Assembly (NCBI GenBank): GCA_002914805.1 | Contig: JXTB01000107.1 | Coordinates: 631,107-695,106, forward strand | Length of the DNA stretch: 64,000 bases | From: Parasponia andersonii | Taxonomy: Eukaryota > Streptophyta > Magnoliopsida > Rosales > Cannabaceae | Reading direction: 5' to 3' | The notes under the pieces: model-generated | What the model saw: the letters and a program-made list of their open reading frames with translations, nothing else | Told to the model about the DNA's origin: nothing | Database searches by the model: none | Program-made: the position numbers and the translations under genes | Shown here: piece by piece, positions 16,004 to 27,959 of the stretch | Position numbering within the stretch: position 1 is the stretch's first letter | How the letters are laid out: each line of letters starts with the position of its first letter

Positions 16004-16934
16004 CTGAAAAGAAACACGGATGGATTTAGCCCTATGCGAGCATCAAGGATTTTCACTATGTGCTAGTAAATTCTGGGGGTTCACCCTAGGATTGTATTAA
16101 TGAGCAAGTTCATCGAATTTTTTCTAATTGGTCTACGGATTCATAAAAATTGCTCAAGCAGTTCATCAAAAAATAAATAAATAGGGTATCAGACCCTAGA
16201 AACTCTTTTCACGAGTTTATCTTTGACCATTATCTAGTAAGAGTCTATTCTATGAACCAGTAAAGGGGGATCTAAAAAATTCCCATTCCAGTTCGACCGA
16301 ATATGGGATGTGTTTCTATTCCTAGAAATTGAAACTAAGTTTTTTCGAGAACAGACAAAGAACAATAAGAGAGAAGGAATGAACTAACCTTTCTTCGAAA
16401 GCGGAGGGATTGAGATATGGTCTGAACTCCATCGGAGAAGATACTGGAATTGTGCGAGCTGAAGAACGAAACGGCGTTGTAGGGTTTGCTCTGAAATACT
16501 TCGAGATTTTAGAAAGATGGATTGATTTCTGATATTTATTCCTCGAGCATCGCCAAATCACAGCCGTAGATCAAGATATTTGATTTTCAGATCTAAAGGC
16601 CGAAGTTCACGCGAGATTTGATTTTTTCCGAAATTAAATCAGTATCTTTCGAAATTTGAAACGATTCGGTTTAGAGACGGCAGTTAACATCATCGATATC
16701 CTTGAGTCTCCTCGAGTTCTGCTATTTTTCTTAGAAAAGGTGACACGTATTTTCATCTGTCAGAAAAAGGTACGCGTGATCTTGAGAAAGGTGAGATTTG
16801 AGATCTGGTGACTCTTCGACTCTTCAAGGATCTCAAGTCTAGGTCATGACGTCGCATTTTTTAAGTTTGCACTCACTTACATTAAAAGGAAGCTCCATTT
16901 TGTCCTAAAAGAACTAATGGAGCTGGGGGGTAAT
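16004..16934. other. Leader region of the antisense gene and polypurine tract of element A
   Basis: No sense coding is visible. The antisense start at 16003 is directly preceded on the minus strand by ttcttttcag, a splice-acceptor-like sequence also present in B, so an upstream leader exon is possible. At about 16917-16930 the purine-rich atggagctgggggg sits just before the 3' LTR, as expected of a polypurine tract. Confidence 0.5.
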
Positions 16935-17655
16935 TGTTGTGCGGTCTAAAATCTTATGTCAGGTCGCATGAATAAGATTAAGTACGACCTCATCCGAAAG
17001 GGTTGCATGTGACCTCTATCGAATAAGTTACGTGCGACCTCATCCGAAAGGGTTGCATTCGACCTCCACCGCATAAGTTACGTGCGACTTCATCCGAAAG
17101 GGTTGCATATGACCTTCACCGCAGGAGTTATGTGCGACCTCCTCCGAATAGGTTATGTGCGACCCGAAAGAAAAGGAGACTAGTCTCTGCTTTGTCAAAC
17201 GGGTAACCTACAAGGAAAGGGAAACAAAAGTTTCTCTTTCAAGTTCAACCAGTTACCCAATTTAAGTGATTACCCAATTATATCGTTACTCAAATTGTAT
17301 TACCCGATTGTATAGTTACCCATTCTTACAATTAGGAACATTGAGTTACCCTCATCTATATGAAGGGAGTTCAATGTTTCGGTGAGGGAGGGGGGGATGA
17401 GACTTTTTCGAATTTAGAGAAACTAAAGAATTCTTAAGAGTGTTTTCTTCTTCTTTGCGGACAACACATTGTAATTTTGAGTTCTTATAATTCTCCAGAA
17501 AATAGTGAAAAATAGTAGACGTAAGCTCATCTTTTTCGGGGCTGTACCACTATAAAATCTTTGTCTCTTTATTTGCTTTGATTAATAACCCTTTTCATAC
17601 AAACCACATCTCGTAATTTAATCTAAATTTATTGTTGACAAAACCTCCATCAACA
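16935..17655 (+). repeat. 3' LTR of element A (721 bp)
   Basis: Matches 7066-7732 with scattered substitutions, starts tgttgtgcggtc and ends catcaaca. It is 54 bp longer than the 5' LTR, mainly because the U3 repeat array (about 16980-17165) holds one more unit of about 50 bp. Confidence 0.9.
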
Positions 17656-17660
17656 GTGAT
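17656..17660. repeat. Target-site duplication, right copy (gtgat)
   Basis: Identical to 7061-7065 and directly follows the 3' LTR of element A. Confidence 0.85.
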
Positions 17661-18808
17661 TATATATAAGCTTATTTAAATTATATCAATATCGAGTTAA
17701 TTCGAGTCTATTTCGTGTTAAGAATGACATTAGTAATTATCTTTATTAAACGATTATAGTTATGAGAGAAATAGTAGGGAATTTATTAAGAAATCACACA
17801 CAAGATGATTTCATGATGAGAAACCATGTGATTGTCACTCAAATTACGGGGTAACAAACGATTTTCTTGTTTACACCTTATTGCATGTTATCTATCAGGA
17901 CTCAGATGTGGTCACTTGATCACTAAGAGTCTGTTTGGAATTGATTATGACTATTATTTTTAGCTTTTAAAAGTAGTAGACAATTTGATAAATTCCAGTC
18001 AAACTCCTACTTTTGGTTAATAGATTCTAAAAATTATTGTATATCCGTTGATTTAAGTAGAATTTGAGATTAAAAAATACATAAATTATAATTTATCAAA
18101 CACTTAGATGTTGTTTTTAAACGGCACAATTATTTATAGAATAAATTTACTATAAATGTATAGATCTTTTTTCCCACGTCTCCTTATTACTCACTCATAA
18201 CTACAGCAAGACTATAACAACTGTGGCACAACACAACCCTATCAAACTAGCCCTGTGTAGGTATCCAAGTGCCAAGACAATTGATCTCGACAGTCTTAAA
18301 AAAGATGATCAATGTGAATGCCATCTTATAGGCGATGACCCTCGTCCAACACAATTAATTGCATTTCTCAGCAGAATTAGGTTCCTTCATTTATTATTTT
18401 CATTAATTTTTTAGAAAGAAATTCTTTTTACTCACCTTTTGCTTTTATCTTGCCTAAGACCCATTTGAAATCCCACATTATCCTCATCCACCGTCTACTT
18501 TTGAGAAAAGAAAAAAAATAATAATGAAGTGGGTTTTAAAAGGACTATGAATAATATTTGCCCCATCTTACCACGTTTTTCTACGCTTTGTTTTTTTTCA
18601 ACACATCCATGTTAATTTATCTACTTATTTTTCTTAATAGTTTTGATCCAACCATGTTGCCCTCAAGCTGTTGTAAAAAATCTTTTTGTAAAAATCTAGT
18701 TCTGGTATTTGTCATTGATCAGGGCAAAAGAAATATACAAATGGTTGGCAGCTAATTATTATTATTTTTTCTTTGGCTAGAAGAATACATCGTTCTTATA
18801 CATTTGTT
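17661..18808. other. Intergenic DNA between element A and the remorin gene
   Basis: AT-rich sequence with no supported gene. The part nearest 18800 is the 3' flank of the remorin gene on the minus strand. An open frame at 18223-18414 has no recognisable motif. Confidence 0.4.
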
Positions 18809-21713
18809 TCATGAGCGGAAATGATAATTGCATGGAAAGCAGCCACAAGAGATTTGTGTTGACAAGTGAGAGTGATGATGCCTGCTATTCATCATCTTCT
18901 GCGCATGTTCTTCGGCCTTCCCAATTTGATCCGAGTGTTGCTGCCGCGCCGCTGCTCTCCATTCCTCGGCTTTTCTATGAACAACCGCCATCCTCTTCAT
19001 CAACTTCTCCTCCAGGTTTGATCTCATCTTTTGTATCTTCACCTGAGCAAAAGACCAATCATTTCGAGGCAACAATTTGCCAAAACAACACCTTTAACAC
19101 CTTACACTAAAAGAAATATAAATCTGTGCCTAAAGTTAGACGTGACTCAAAAACTGCCAGGTAAATATATGACCCCAGAGTGAATATATAATATAATTAA
19201 GTGGGTAACTATAGAATATGATATATGAATGTATCGGTGTTTTAATTTATTGGAATGGAACTTACTGATGATCTTCCTAAAAGAACAGGTGAGTCCGGGT
19301 AGGAGTTCCAGCTAAAGCAAATAAGTTCCAATTCCCCACGAAGACTTCTAAATGTTAGTTCCTCACATGGGCTCATGCAGATAAAATAGGTATTTTTATA
19401 GTTAAGAAATGCTAAAACGAAGACTTTCTAGCCTGCTTTCCTTTAAGCATGCATGAGAAAAAGTTTATTATATTGAGGAAGACAAAGGAACCACTCGTTA
19501 ATATATAAAAACGACAATGGAGTACAAACAACGGCGGGTGGCTCGAGAACGGCTATGTCAATAATATGCCTGATAAACCAAGCCACCCGGAGCGGTTGTG
19601 GTGCACTCACCAAATTAGAAATCAGCTTTTGTCGACCGTATCTTGGCTATAGTATAATTATATAATACTTTAGACTTAAATATCTCACATTCACATTCTT
19701 TAAAAAGTGTACGAACACATAGAGAAAATAGTAAATTTAGTCACCAATAATTTAGTAGTGAAACGGAATACTTTTAGCTTAGGATATAGGTGTAGGACAA
19801 CTATGGAGGACTTTCAGCTGAGCGATCAAAGTATTGGTTCAAGCCGAGAAGTAGTAAGTATTTTTTTTTAATTTACGCTTAAAAAAAATCTCTGAATTAT
19901 ATTAAACAAACTATGTCAAGAATGCTTTGGAGGAAACTTCATGTGCGTGTTAGCCTAATGGAAACACATACTTAAGAGAAAAATACCTCGAGCTTTCTTG
20001 ATTGAGCTTCTGCTTTTGCACTCTGGAGATTAACCCAAGCTTGAATCTTTGCTTCTTCTCTCTGGTATCTGATGAGACTCAGAAACATCAAAACTGTTAA
20101 TAAAACTCAGAAAACAGCTCCCTACCCTTGAATGGTGGAACCGAAATGACCCCAATTATTATTACCTGAGGCAGCATTTCGTTTTCTCTTCCTCCTCCCA
20201 AGCAGCGGCTCCGGATTCAGGACCATTCTTTGGGCAGCCATTGGCATTGTCAATCTCGAAATGCCTGAGGCTCTTTGATATCTCCTCTTCCTCCTCTTGC
20301 CTCGAACTCCAATTGGAAGTAACCGAATCGTAATGCGTCCCAAGTTGTAGCTTGGCTAAATGACACTCTTGCAACTGAGCAATGTCAATGGTGCTGCCTG
20401 TGCTGTTGGAGTGGTCGAGGCCCAACGGCCCCGACCTGTTCGCCGGCGTGTTGTGGCGCGCCGGTGACGAGTTCTTGAAAGGTGTATGGCACCTTGAAGT
20501 TGTTGAGCTGCCAAGGGGGGTCATCTCTGTCCCAACATCTCTATGTTGAACAACTTCTGTGCCTGCATCTTTCATGGTTTCGCAGGCCCAGTTTTTGAAT
20601 AGGAAGCCTTCTTTTGTTGGCTCGGAAGTTCTGAACTTGGGCAAAATCGGTTCTATGTCGTCGGTGAACTTGTCTGCATTAGCCAACTTCATAAGAAAGT
20701 TCTCCAAAGCAAATGAAATTCGTGAATGCTATCAGCTGGAAATTCAAAATCATTTATGCTCCTCTGGCTTGGCTTCTCAGCAATCAAATTATCTTAAACA
20801 AATACTTCTGTATTGTTTAACATGCTTATTTTTGTACCAGCAAAGGTGGATATAATTAAACAGTAGAGAAAAGCTAAAGACTTTGTTAAGCTTTTAGAAG
20901 GCATAGGAAAAAAGGAGCCATTCGTGAGAAGGGGAAAAGTGGTTAAAGGTTCCTCTAAAAATTTCGAATGGAAATTACCTTTTAGAAAGACATTATCAGT
21001 TGAACCTGAGATCCCATTGAAAGCTCTGACAGAGTTATGATGGTCCAAAGAAGCGGAGCAATGAAAGCTCGGGACTTCTTTTTTCGAGACCTTTTCTTCG
21101 GTGACCCTTGATTTTTCAGCAAACACCTCCATTTGTTGCTTAAAGTTATAGTCATTTAGCTTGGTGATTCTGACCGACTCAGAGGGCTTTATGGGATGAG
21201 CAGGGGAGTCATGGCAAGAGCTACTTATGAGCCATTTTTCTGCGTCATCCCACTTCGAAGGAAAGCTCTTTCTCGAAAGATTTCCAGCACTGAAACTAAA
21301 TACAGGTCTCCCCGGAGTAGGAGGAGCTTCAAATCTCCTGTGTGTTACAGAGCTCAATCCCTCTATTCTCCTCTGAGCTGAACTCTCCGGAAAACCCCGG
21401 TTGCTCTCCGTACCTCCATTTGGCACCGGGAAAGACTTTACAAACTCAGAGGTCTCTTTAAGATTAAGCTTGCAAAGTGGGTCGGGGAAGGTTTCTACGA
21501 AAGGGTTGATTTTGGTTTTGCCATAATAGCTTGCGTTCGCCTCCAACGGTGGTTCCTGAGTAACTCAAAAAACACACAAAAAAACAGAAATATAAATAAA
21601 ACCCATTAAAGAAGAGCACAATATGAAAAGAAAAGCCACTTATGATTTACCCCATTTGCATTATGGAATGCAGAAGAATGGGGTCGAAAGTATCTGGGGC
21701 TAGTGAGATCCAT
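18809..21713 (-). CDS. Remorin family protein, long N-terminal type (5 exons, 487 aa)
   Basis: Remorins are plant-specific membrane-microdomain proteins linked to signalling, plasmodesmata and microbe interactions. Exons in transcription order: 21713-21651, 21555-20979, 20673-20166, 20068-19987, 19042-18809. All are GT-AG and phases close. The remorin C-terminal domain occupies about residues 370-475: WEEEEKTKCCLRYQREEAKI, AWVNLQSAKAEAQSRKLE, VKIQKMRSNLEEKLMKRMAV, then the Cys-containing tail CGCFPC, a likely lipid-anchor site. The N-terminal 370 residues are Ser/Pro-rich and probably disordered, with the motif DVGTEMTPLGSSTTSRCHTP and NTPANRSGP, typical of the large remorin subgroup with long N-terminal regions (group 6 by my recollection). 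The acceptor at 20674 was chosen over an upstream open stretch because it restores the phase and the expected KDKFTDD sequence. It appears intact. Confidence 0.9.
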
Positions 21714-23106
21714 GGCTCAGTTTATTTACTCTCCTTTTTTTGCTTTGAGTTTATTTATCAAACTCAAACTCGAAGTTTTGTTAAGGAGTATCTTTCTCTG
21801 TCTTAATAAACTCTTATTAAGGCTATCTGCATCAGTTGGATTTTAAAACAGCGTGTGAGTGTCTGATTGGAAAGCGACTAGGGAAGCAGTTGAACAGTAA
21901 TATTAGCTGAACAAGGAAAAACAAAAGCATTGACTACTTGGAACCAGGCGTCCAAAACACTGTTACTTGTGTTACACAAAACGACTCACGTGGGAGGCCC
22001 AGCAAGCCAGCAGTTCTTTCCTTCTCGAAAATAATAAATAAATACTATCAATAATAATTAATGACAGCATAGTTACAAAGTCCTATACTTTGACGCAGAT
22101 ACAGATACAGAACCAGACGAAAGAGTACTTAAAAAGAAGAGTTAAGACTGAGGAAGGGAAGTTTGGTTCGTGAAAAAAAGGAACCTTTATTTGAGAAAAC
22201 AATATAAATATATTTTGGCTATAAAAATGATTGGTTTATCTTTAGCTGTGTTAAATTATTTTATGGGAAGCTTCTTATTAGTTTTTAACCCTCTTTAGGT
22301 GTGCTGTAGATAGTTCACAGGCTATTATGGTGTTCTATTTCATGCTATACCCTACTACTCCTACTACTTTGTTCTCTTTTGTTTATTTTTTTCTCAAAAT
22401 TTTCCTTTTTTTTTTTAATTCTTTTTATTTCCTTTCTATAATGACAGACCATCCTTTTTTGTTGTCTGGTTTATTGGTTGAAGAAAGCTAGTATTTCAGT
22501 TTTATTTTTTTCCTCTCTTTCGGTGGTGGAAACAAATTAAAGAAAGTGGCATTAAAAAGAAAGGTATTAGATAGGGCTAGAGATTCCAATTGTTACACCA
22601 ATTTTGTTTTTATGTTTACAATATGTTCAACTGTACTCATTATTCAATTCAATTGGTATATTGAAATTTATCATAAATAAATTAAATATTGTTGTATACT
22701 TTATACTGCTATACTGCTGTAATTAAAAATTTGGTATAATAATTATTATCTCAAGTATTATTCATTAAAAAGAAAAAAAATTGGGACCCTTGGTGTATAT
22801 ACATAGACACTTGAAATGATATAGCGGTGTATATTTTCCAATAGTTATACAATGTTCTGTCCTGACTTCTGCGCCATAGCCATATTTCGGTGCCATTATG
22901 TGGAGAAAAGGGAACATCACAATAAAGGCCGGGACCCTTTGGTGTCACTGAGTCCTTATAGTATTCACGTTCTCTAAGCATTACACTGTTGCACGAAACC
23001 TGCTATCAGTTAAGGGGAATAAGAGTGAACACAAGCTAGTTGAAGAAAATAGTTATGAGCTACATCCAACTCTCTTTCGCCCTTTATTTTAACAAAAATA
23101 ACAATA

Positions 23107-23132
23107 GCAGCAGCAGCAGCAGCAACAACAAC

Positions 23133-23168
<36 letters not shown>

Positions 23169-23169
23169 T
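23107..23169. repeat. Compound microsatellite (CAG)n-(CAA)n-(TAA)n
   Basis: Successive trinucleotide runs: cag repeats, then aac/caa repeats, then about 14 ata/taa repeats. Confidence 0.9.
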
Positions 23170-23534
23170 AACTCAAAAACAATAACAGTGAGAATAATGA
23201 TAAGAGAGTGGTGAAATATATAAATATGCATTGTGTCCTCCTATATCAATGGCAGGTATAAAATTAAATAAATGTAAGGAAGATTCTGTTGTTTGCAGCT
23301 CCAATCGAAAGACACAAAATACTGGTCGTTTTCGAGAATCCCAGTTGAAACAGACGACGTTTAGTACAGCAAGATTCTGGGGCACCAAAAGGACGGAAGA
23401 GACAAACGAAAACCCACATTGCGTATTTGGATTAGCGTAAGAACACTTATTATTAAGACATTGTTTCATTTTTTTTTTTTTTTAATTTTTGTTCGAAGGA
23501 TAATAGGACATTTTGTATAGGCTTGCATTAAAAA

Positions 23535-23965
23535 TTTAAACGACATACCATGTGTGATAAAACGACAAAGCGTATTGGGGCAAGTCGTTTCTCATTCGAG
23601 GTGTGAGTGTGACGGGCAATCATATAAACTAAACGTCGTTTATTTTTCATTCTCTTTATCAAAGAAAAGACATGAACAACACTAGTCGTTATAGTTCTTA
23701 AATAGTCAATAAATGGCATATCGTCAATTATATAGGTCAAGCTAGAAGCAAAAGAACTTGTCTGTTGTGGCTATGACATACTCGCCAGTTGTCAATGCCA
23801 TTGTTCGCAAATGAAACGACATGCTGTTTTATACTATCACAGAAAAAACTTGTTTTTCTACAGGTCAAATGACAGGAGCGGTGACAAAAGTAACACATCG
23901 TTTGCCGTTTTCCGACGCATAAATGATCTGTCATTTTAGTCACAGGTTAAGCGACTTGTCGTTTT
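23535..23965. repeat. Cluster of AACGAC / GTCGTT motifs
   Basis: At least eight copies of aacgac, gtcgtt or close variants lie within about 430 bp: near 23538, 23562, 23585, 23631 (aaacgtcgttt), 23685, 23814, 23900 and 23951 (cgacttgtcgtttt). Spacing is irregular. It may be a decayed transposon or a regulatory motif cluster. No ends or target duplication are visible. Confidence 0.4.
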
Positions 23966-24221
23966 TCAAGTTAAACAACCTCAATTTTGTTTATATAAAA
24001 CGAAGTCTGCAAACAAACGTGATAAACATATTTATTAAGTACATTTAGATCTTACTTATCCGGTGACAAAAGCAGATGAAGCAAATGATATAGAAAATTG
24101 TGTTGGTTCAAGAAATCAGCACGAAGGAAACTGCAAAATGGAAGACCCACGTCATGCAGGGAAAATTGGCAAAAGTCGTAGATAAGCATGGTGTAAAAAA
24201 AAAAAAAATCCCAACCAAAAG

Positions 24222-24250
24222 ATATTATTATTATTATTATTGTTATTATT
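24222..24250. repeat. (TTA)n microsatellite
   Basis: About nine TTA/ATT units with one interruption. Confidence 0.8.
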
Positions 24251-24273
24251 TGCCAAAAGCTCCTTAAAGTAAG

Positions 24274-25328
24274 TGTTAAAAACACGTATATTTTGAATAT
24301 TTGCTGAATTAATAAAATGACATTTTTCTATTTGAATTTGTGCATAATTTATATGTTTTTAAATATTAGAAAATCTCTAATTTATTTATGTGACCATAAA
24401 TTTAGTATATAAGTATTATATATATGGGGATTAAATTTATGAATAATAAACTAAATATGGTCTGCAATAATTAATTAAAGTTTGAGATCTTTAATTAAAT
24501 ATTATTAGTATAGTTCATTAACATTAAAAATGTAATAATCTTATCCGTAATATTAATGTATTGATATTACAATGAAGGTACTTTATATAATTCGATTATA
24601 TGGGACTATATTAGATATGATTTGAATATTACATAAATTCCTTTAACTGTTGAGAGTTCAAATAATGTTACTAGATGATCATATGTAAATCAATCTTAAT
24701 CTTGAATAGTTATAAATTCCTATATATAGCGTTATGTTTTTTTAACATACTTCTTAAATGTTAATTTTTTAAATAGATTGAAATATTTGTATATTGAGAG
24801 TATGATGAAATGAGTAGCTGGAAAAGTAGCTTGCAGATATGAAATCCATTTTTTCCATTAGGAAGTTAGAAAGATGATTCTCGTGTATTGATTCAGGACT
24901 TGAACAGTTTGAGTACTCAGTTTATAATAGATTTATAAATTAATTGTTCATTGGAGAATTAATAGTGTACAAGGATAAAGATGTAATTGGAGAGGTAAAC
25001 ATAACATGACCTAGCAATTATTTATGGAGGATTGAATTATATGTAATAATTAAATCGATGGATTACTTGTTGTTTTCTGAGTAAATTAATTTTGTAATTT
25101 CAAAAGTGCAGTTCCGAATTTTTAGTGGATCAATACTGGAATTAATAAATTAGATAAATTAATTAAAGAGTTTAATTAATTATCATAATTTATTGGAGCT
25201 TGAATTACAGGTCCATAGGTCCCCAATTCCATTTCTTACAAGTACTCAATATTATATTATTGTACACTTTATCTATATAAATAGTTTATCTATATATAAT
25301 TAATAATTGTTATTAATTAATTTAAATT
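24274..25328 (+). repeat. 5' LTR of the copia element (visible part)
   Basis: Matches 31036 to about 32130 almost end to end, with substitutions and small indels. The first part is shortened: after tgtta the bases ggatttatgccctaaaagc found in the other copy are replaced by aaaacac. It ends at the assembly gap. Confidence 0.75.
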
Positions 25329-25963
25329 NNNNNNNNNNNNNNNNNNNNNNNNNNNNNNNNNNNNNNNNNNNNNNNNNNNNNNNNNNNNNNNNNNNNNNNN
25401 NNNNNNNNNNNNNNNNNNNNNNNNNNNNNNNNNNNNNNNNNNNNNNNNNNNNNNNNNNNNNNNNNNNNNNNNNNNNNNNNNNNNNNNNNNNNNNNNNNNN
25501 NNNNNNNNNNNNNNNNNNNNNNNNNNNNNNNNNNNNNNNNNNNNNNNNNNNNNNNNNNNNNNNNNNNNNNNNNNNNNNNNNNNNNNNNNNNNNNNNNNNN
25601 NNNNNNNNNNNNNNNNNNNNNNNNNNNNNNNNNNNNNNNNNNNNNNNNNNNNNNNNNNNNNNNNNNNNNNNNNNNNNNNNNNNNNNNNNNNNNNNNNNNN
25701 NNNNNNNNNNNNNNNNNNNNNNNNNNNNNNNNNNNNNNNNNNNNNNNNNNNNNNNNNNNNNNNNNNNNNNNNNNNNNNNNNNNNNNNNNNNNNNNNNNNN
25801 NNNNNNNNNNNNNNNNNNNNNNNNNNNNNNNNNNNNNNNNNNNNNNNNNNNNNNNNNNNNNNNNNNNNNNNNNNNNNNNNNNNNNNNNNNNNNNNNNNNN
25901 NNNNNNNNNNNNNNNNNNNNNNNNNNNNNNNNNNNNNNNNNNNNNNNNNNNNNNNNNNNNNNN
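25329..25963. other. Assembly gap (635 N)
   Basis: A run of N in the left LTR or leader of the copia element. Confidence 0.95.
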
Positions 25964-27060
25964 AATATCACATTTTATAAATTTGATTTGTAAAATTACC
26001 AAAAGAAGAAAGAAGACCTAAAAAGATCAGCAGATAGCTTTCAGGCGTTTGGGCCTACGTGCCTTTGACTCTTTGTAATTTTATTATTTTATTTTATTGT
26101 TATATTATATGTGATATGTATAACATAATCATACAATATAACATATCATTCATTATACTCACTCATAGTTATTTATGAATGTCATGCATATATGTTATAT
26201 TCATGCTAAAATAGTTCAGTTATGACTAATTTAATTAGATTAAATAATTAAATAGGAATAAAAAATTGAATAATGTGATTTAAGTTTAATAATTAAATTC
26301 TAGTAATATCACACTTATTTAATTTAGGCTATCCTTATTGATTAGATTAATAGCCAAATTATTCATATAATAATAAATTTAGATTTTTAGAAAATCTAGT
26401 AATTGATTTAGGACCAATGAGATTGGACTAATAGATTAACTTAGAAAATTATATTAGATACAATAACTAGGTTAAATAAAACATTAGATGTTTATTAGTA
26501 AAAACATATAAGATTTTCAAATAATGAGTGGGAGAGAGGTATATGATAATATATCCCACAGTCTCCATTATTAATTAAGTATTATGAGATTTAATTGTCC
26601 TCTAGAGACGCTTAGATTTCGTCTTCCCTATAGAAAGTGTCAATTTAAATTAATTACAAGGCTTAATTTCCAAGAGATAAGATTTTAGAATGTATTTCAA
26701 AATTGACTTACCCTGCGATGACAATTTTGAGTTAAGTTGCTAAAATTTAAAATAATGGGTCACACTCACAAGGATACAATTAAACTGTTAATAGTATCTT
26801 GACCATAAAATGGTAGTTAATAAATAAAAGAAAATATGAGATATTTTGATGTTTTATTTATTAATTGAGAATGTCTCAATTCAATTAATAATTATGCGAC
26901 CTATTCTACGACGACACCTAATTAGAAAAAAAAAATGAATTACCATGGAATTAGTAAATAAGTTTATGGGTTTACTTACTTGCATCATGCATCACGTTTA
27001 CTATTCTGAATTCTTTTTGATATTTATTTCAAATATGTTGAATATTATTTTATTTATTTA
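25964..27060. other. Leader region of the copia element
   Basis: AT-rich sequence between the gap and gag. No clear match to the right-hand LTR beyond about 32150 and no clear primer-binding site was found, so the LTR end is not defined. No gene is seen. Confidence 0.4.
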
Positions 27061-27069
27061 ATTTCAGCA

Positions 27070-27890
27070 AAACTGTCAACCTCGAATCTCATCATCGCTC
27101 TACTCCAAAATGAAAAATCAACTGAAGATAATTTGATCAAGTGGAAAAATAATATGAACATTATGCTTGTTAATGAAGACTACAAGTTTGTACTTATGGA
27201 GGAATGTCCTCCACAACCCATCACTAATGCTACTCGTACCATACGAAAAAGCTATAAAAAGTGGACTCATGCTAATAATATAGCTCGCTGCTACGTGTTA
27301 GCAAGTATGACTGACGTATTTAGAGCTAAGCACGAAAAGATAGAAATTGCTTATGAGATAATGAAGTCTCTCTAGGCTATGTTTGGGCAATAATTTGATC
27401 AATCTCATAATGACACCATTAAAAAAGATATAAATGCGAAGATGAAGAGAGGAACTCCAATGAGAGATTATGTTTTGAATATAATCAATTACGCTGGAGA
27501 AGCTGAAGTTCATTAGGCTACGATCGATGACCGCACTCAAGTGAGTATGATTCTAGAATCGCTCTCATCTGATTTTATTTAGTTCAAGAGTAATTATATT
27601 ATGAACAAGTTGAATTATACAATGACTTAACTACTCAATGAACTACAAACTTTCGAATTCATATCGAAAGATAAAGGTAAAGATAGTTCAGTAACTATTG
27701 CTGAAACGAATGTTACAGAAGGAAATCCTTCTACCTCTAACAAAAACAAAAAGAGGATGAGAAAATGTGCCTTTGAGTCTAAGCCTAAAAAGACTAAGAA
27801 GAACAACTCCAGAATAAAAAGCCTAAGGTAAAATATTTTCACTGCGGAGTTGAAGGGCATTAGAAGAGAAACTGTAACAAGTATCTATCC
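27070..27890 (+). pseudogene. gag: copia gag, degenerate
   Basis: The frame encodes SNLIIALLQNEK, NLIKWKNNMNIMLVNEDYKF and DINAKMKRGTPMRDYVLNII, matching the copia gag (retrotran_gag type) layout. A Lys-rich stretch follows (KKRMRKCAFESKPKKTKK), where the zinc knuckle normally lies. Remains of a knuckle (FHCGVEGH-like, from ttcactgcggagttgaagggcat) appear about 27837-27860. In-frame stops occur near 27373, 27391, 27514, 27580 and 27628. Confidence 0.7.
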
Positions 27891-27959
27891 GAATTGAAAA
27901 AGAAGAAGAAAGGTAAATATGATTTACTTTTTCTAGAAGTTTGTTTAGTGGAAGAAGAT

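Larger units (their letters stand above)
7066..17655 (+). mobile_element. Element A: Ty3-gypsy retrotransposon, Tat/Retand-type, degenerate
   Basis: A complete but decayed LTR retrotransposon of 10.59 kb. It has two LTRs ending tgttg...caaca, an exact 5-bp target duplication (gtgat), a primer-binding-like site two bases after the 5' LTR, and a purine-rich tract before the 3' LTR. Order is LTR - gag - (protease segment missing) - reverse transcriptase - RNase H - second RNase H - gap - integrase - antisense gene - LTR. The second RNase H-like domain after the usual one and the antisense gene between integrase and the 3' LTR are, from knowledge of plant elements, marks of the Tat lineage (Retand/Ogre relatives). 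Many in-frame stops and at least two frameshifts make it non-functional. Confidence 0.9.
21714..24273. other. Remorin upstream region and AT-rich intergenic DNA
   Basis: No convincing gene was found. The part next to 21713 is the remorin 5' flank. Microsatellites lie at 23107-23169 and about 24222-24250. Between 23535 and 23965 short AACGAC/GTCGTT motifs recur in both orientations (listed separately). Open frames near 22751-22981 and 23173-23469 have no recognisable domain. Confidence 0.4.

Noticed and set aside
20674-20720. In-frame extension upstream of remorin exon 3 (ENFLMKLANA)
   Set aside because: Joining exon 2 to an acceptor upstream of it breaks the reading phase. The acceptor at 20674 restores the phase and the expected KDKFTDD sequence, so the stretch is intron.
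25300-26002. Open frames across 25329-25963
   Set aside because: Again only gap bases.
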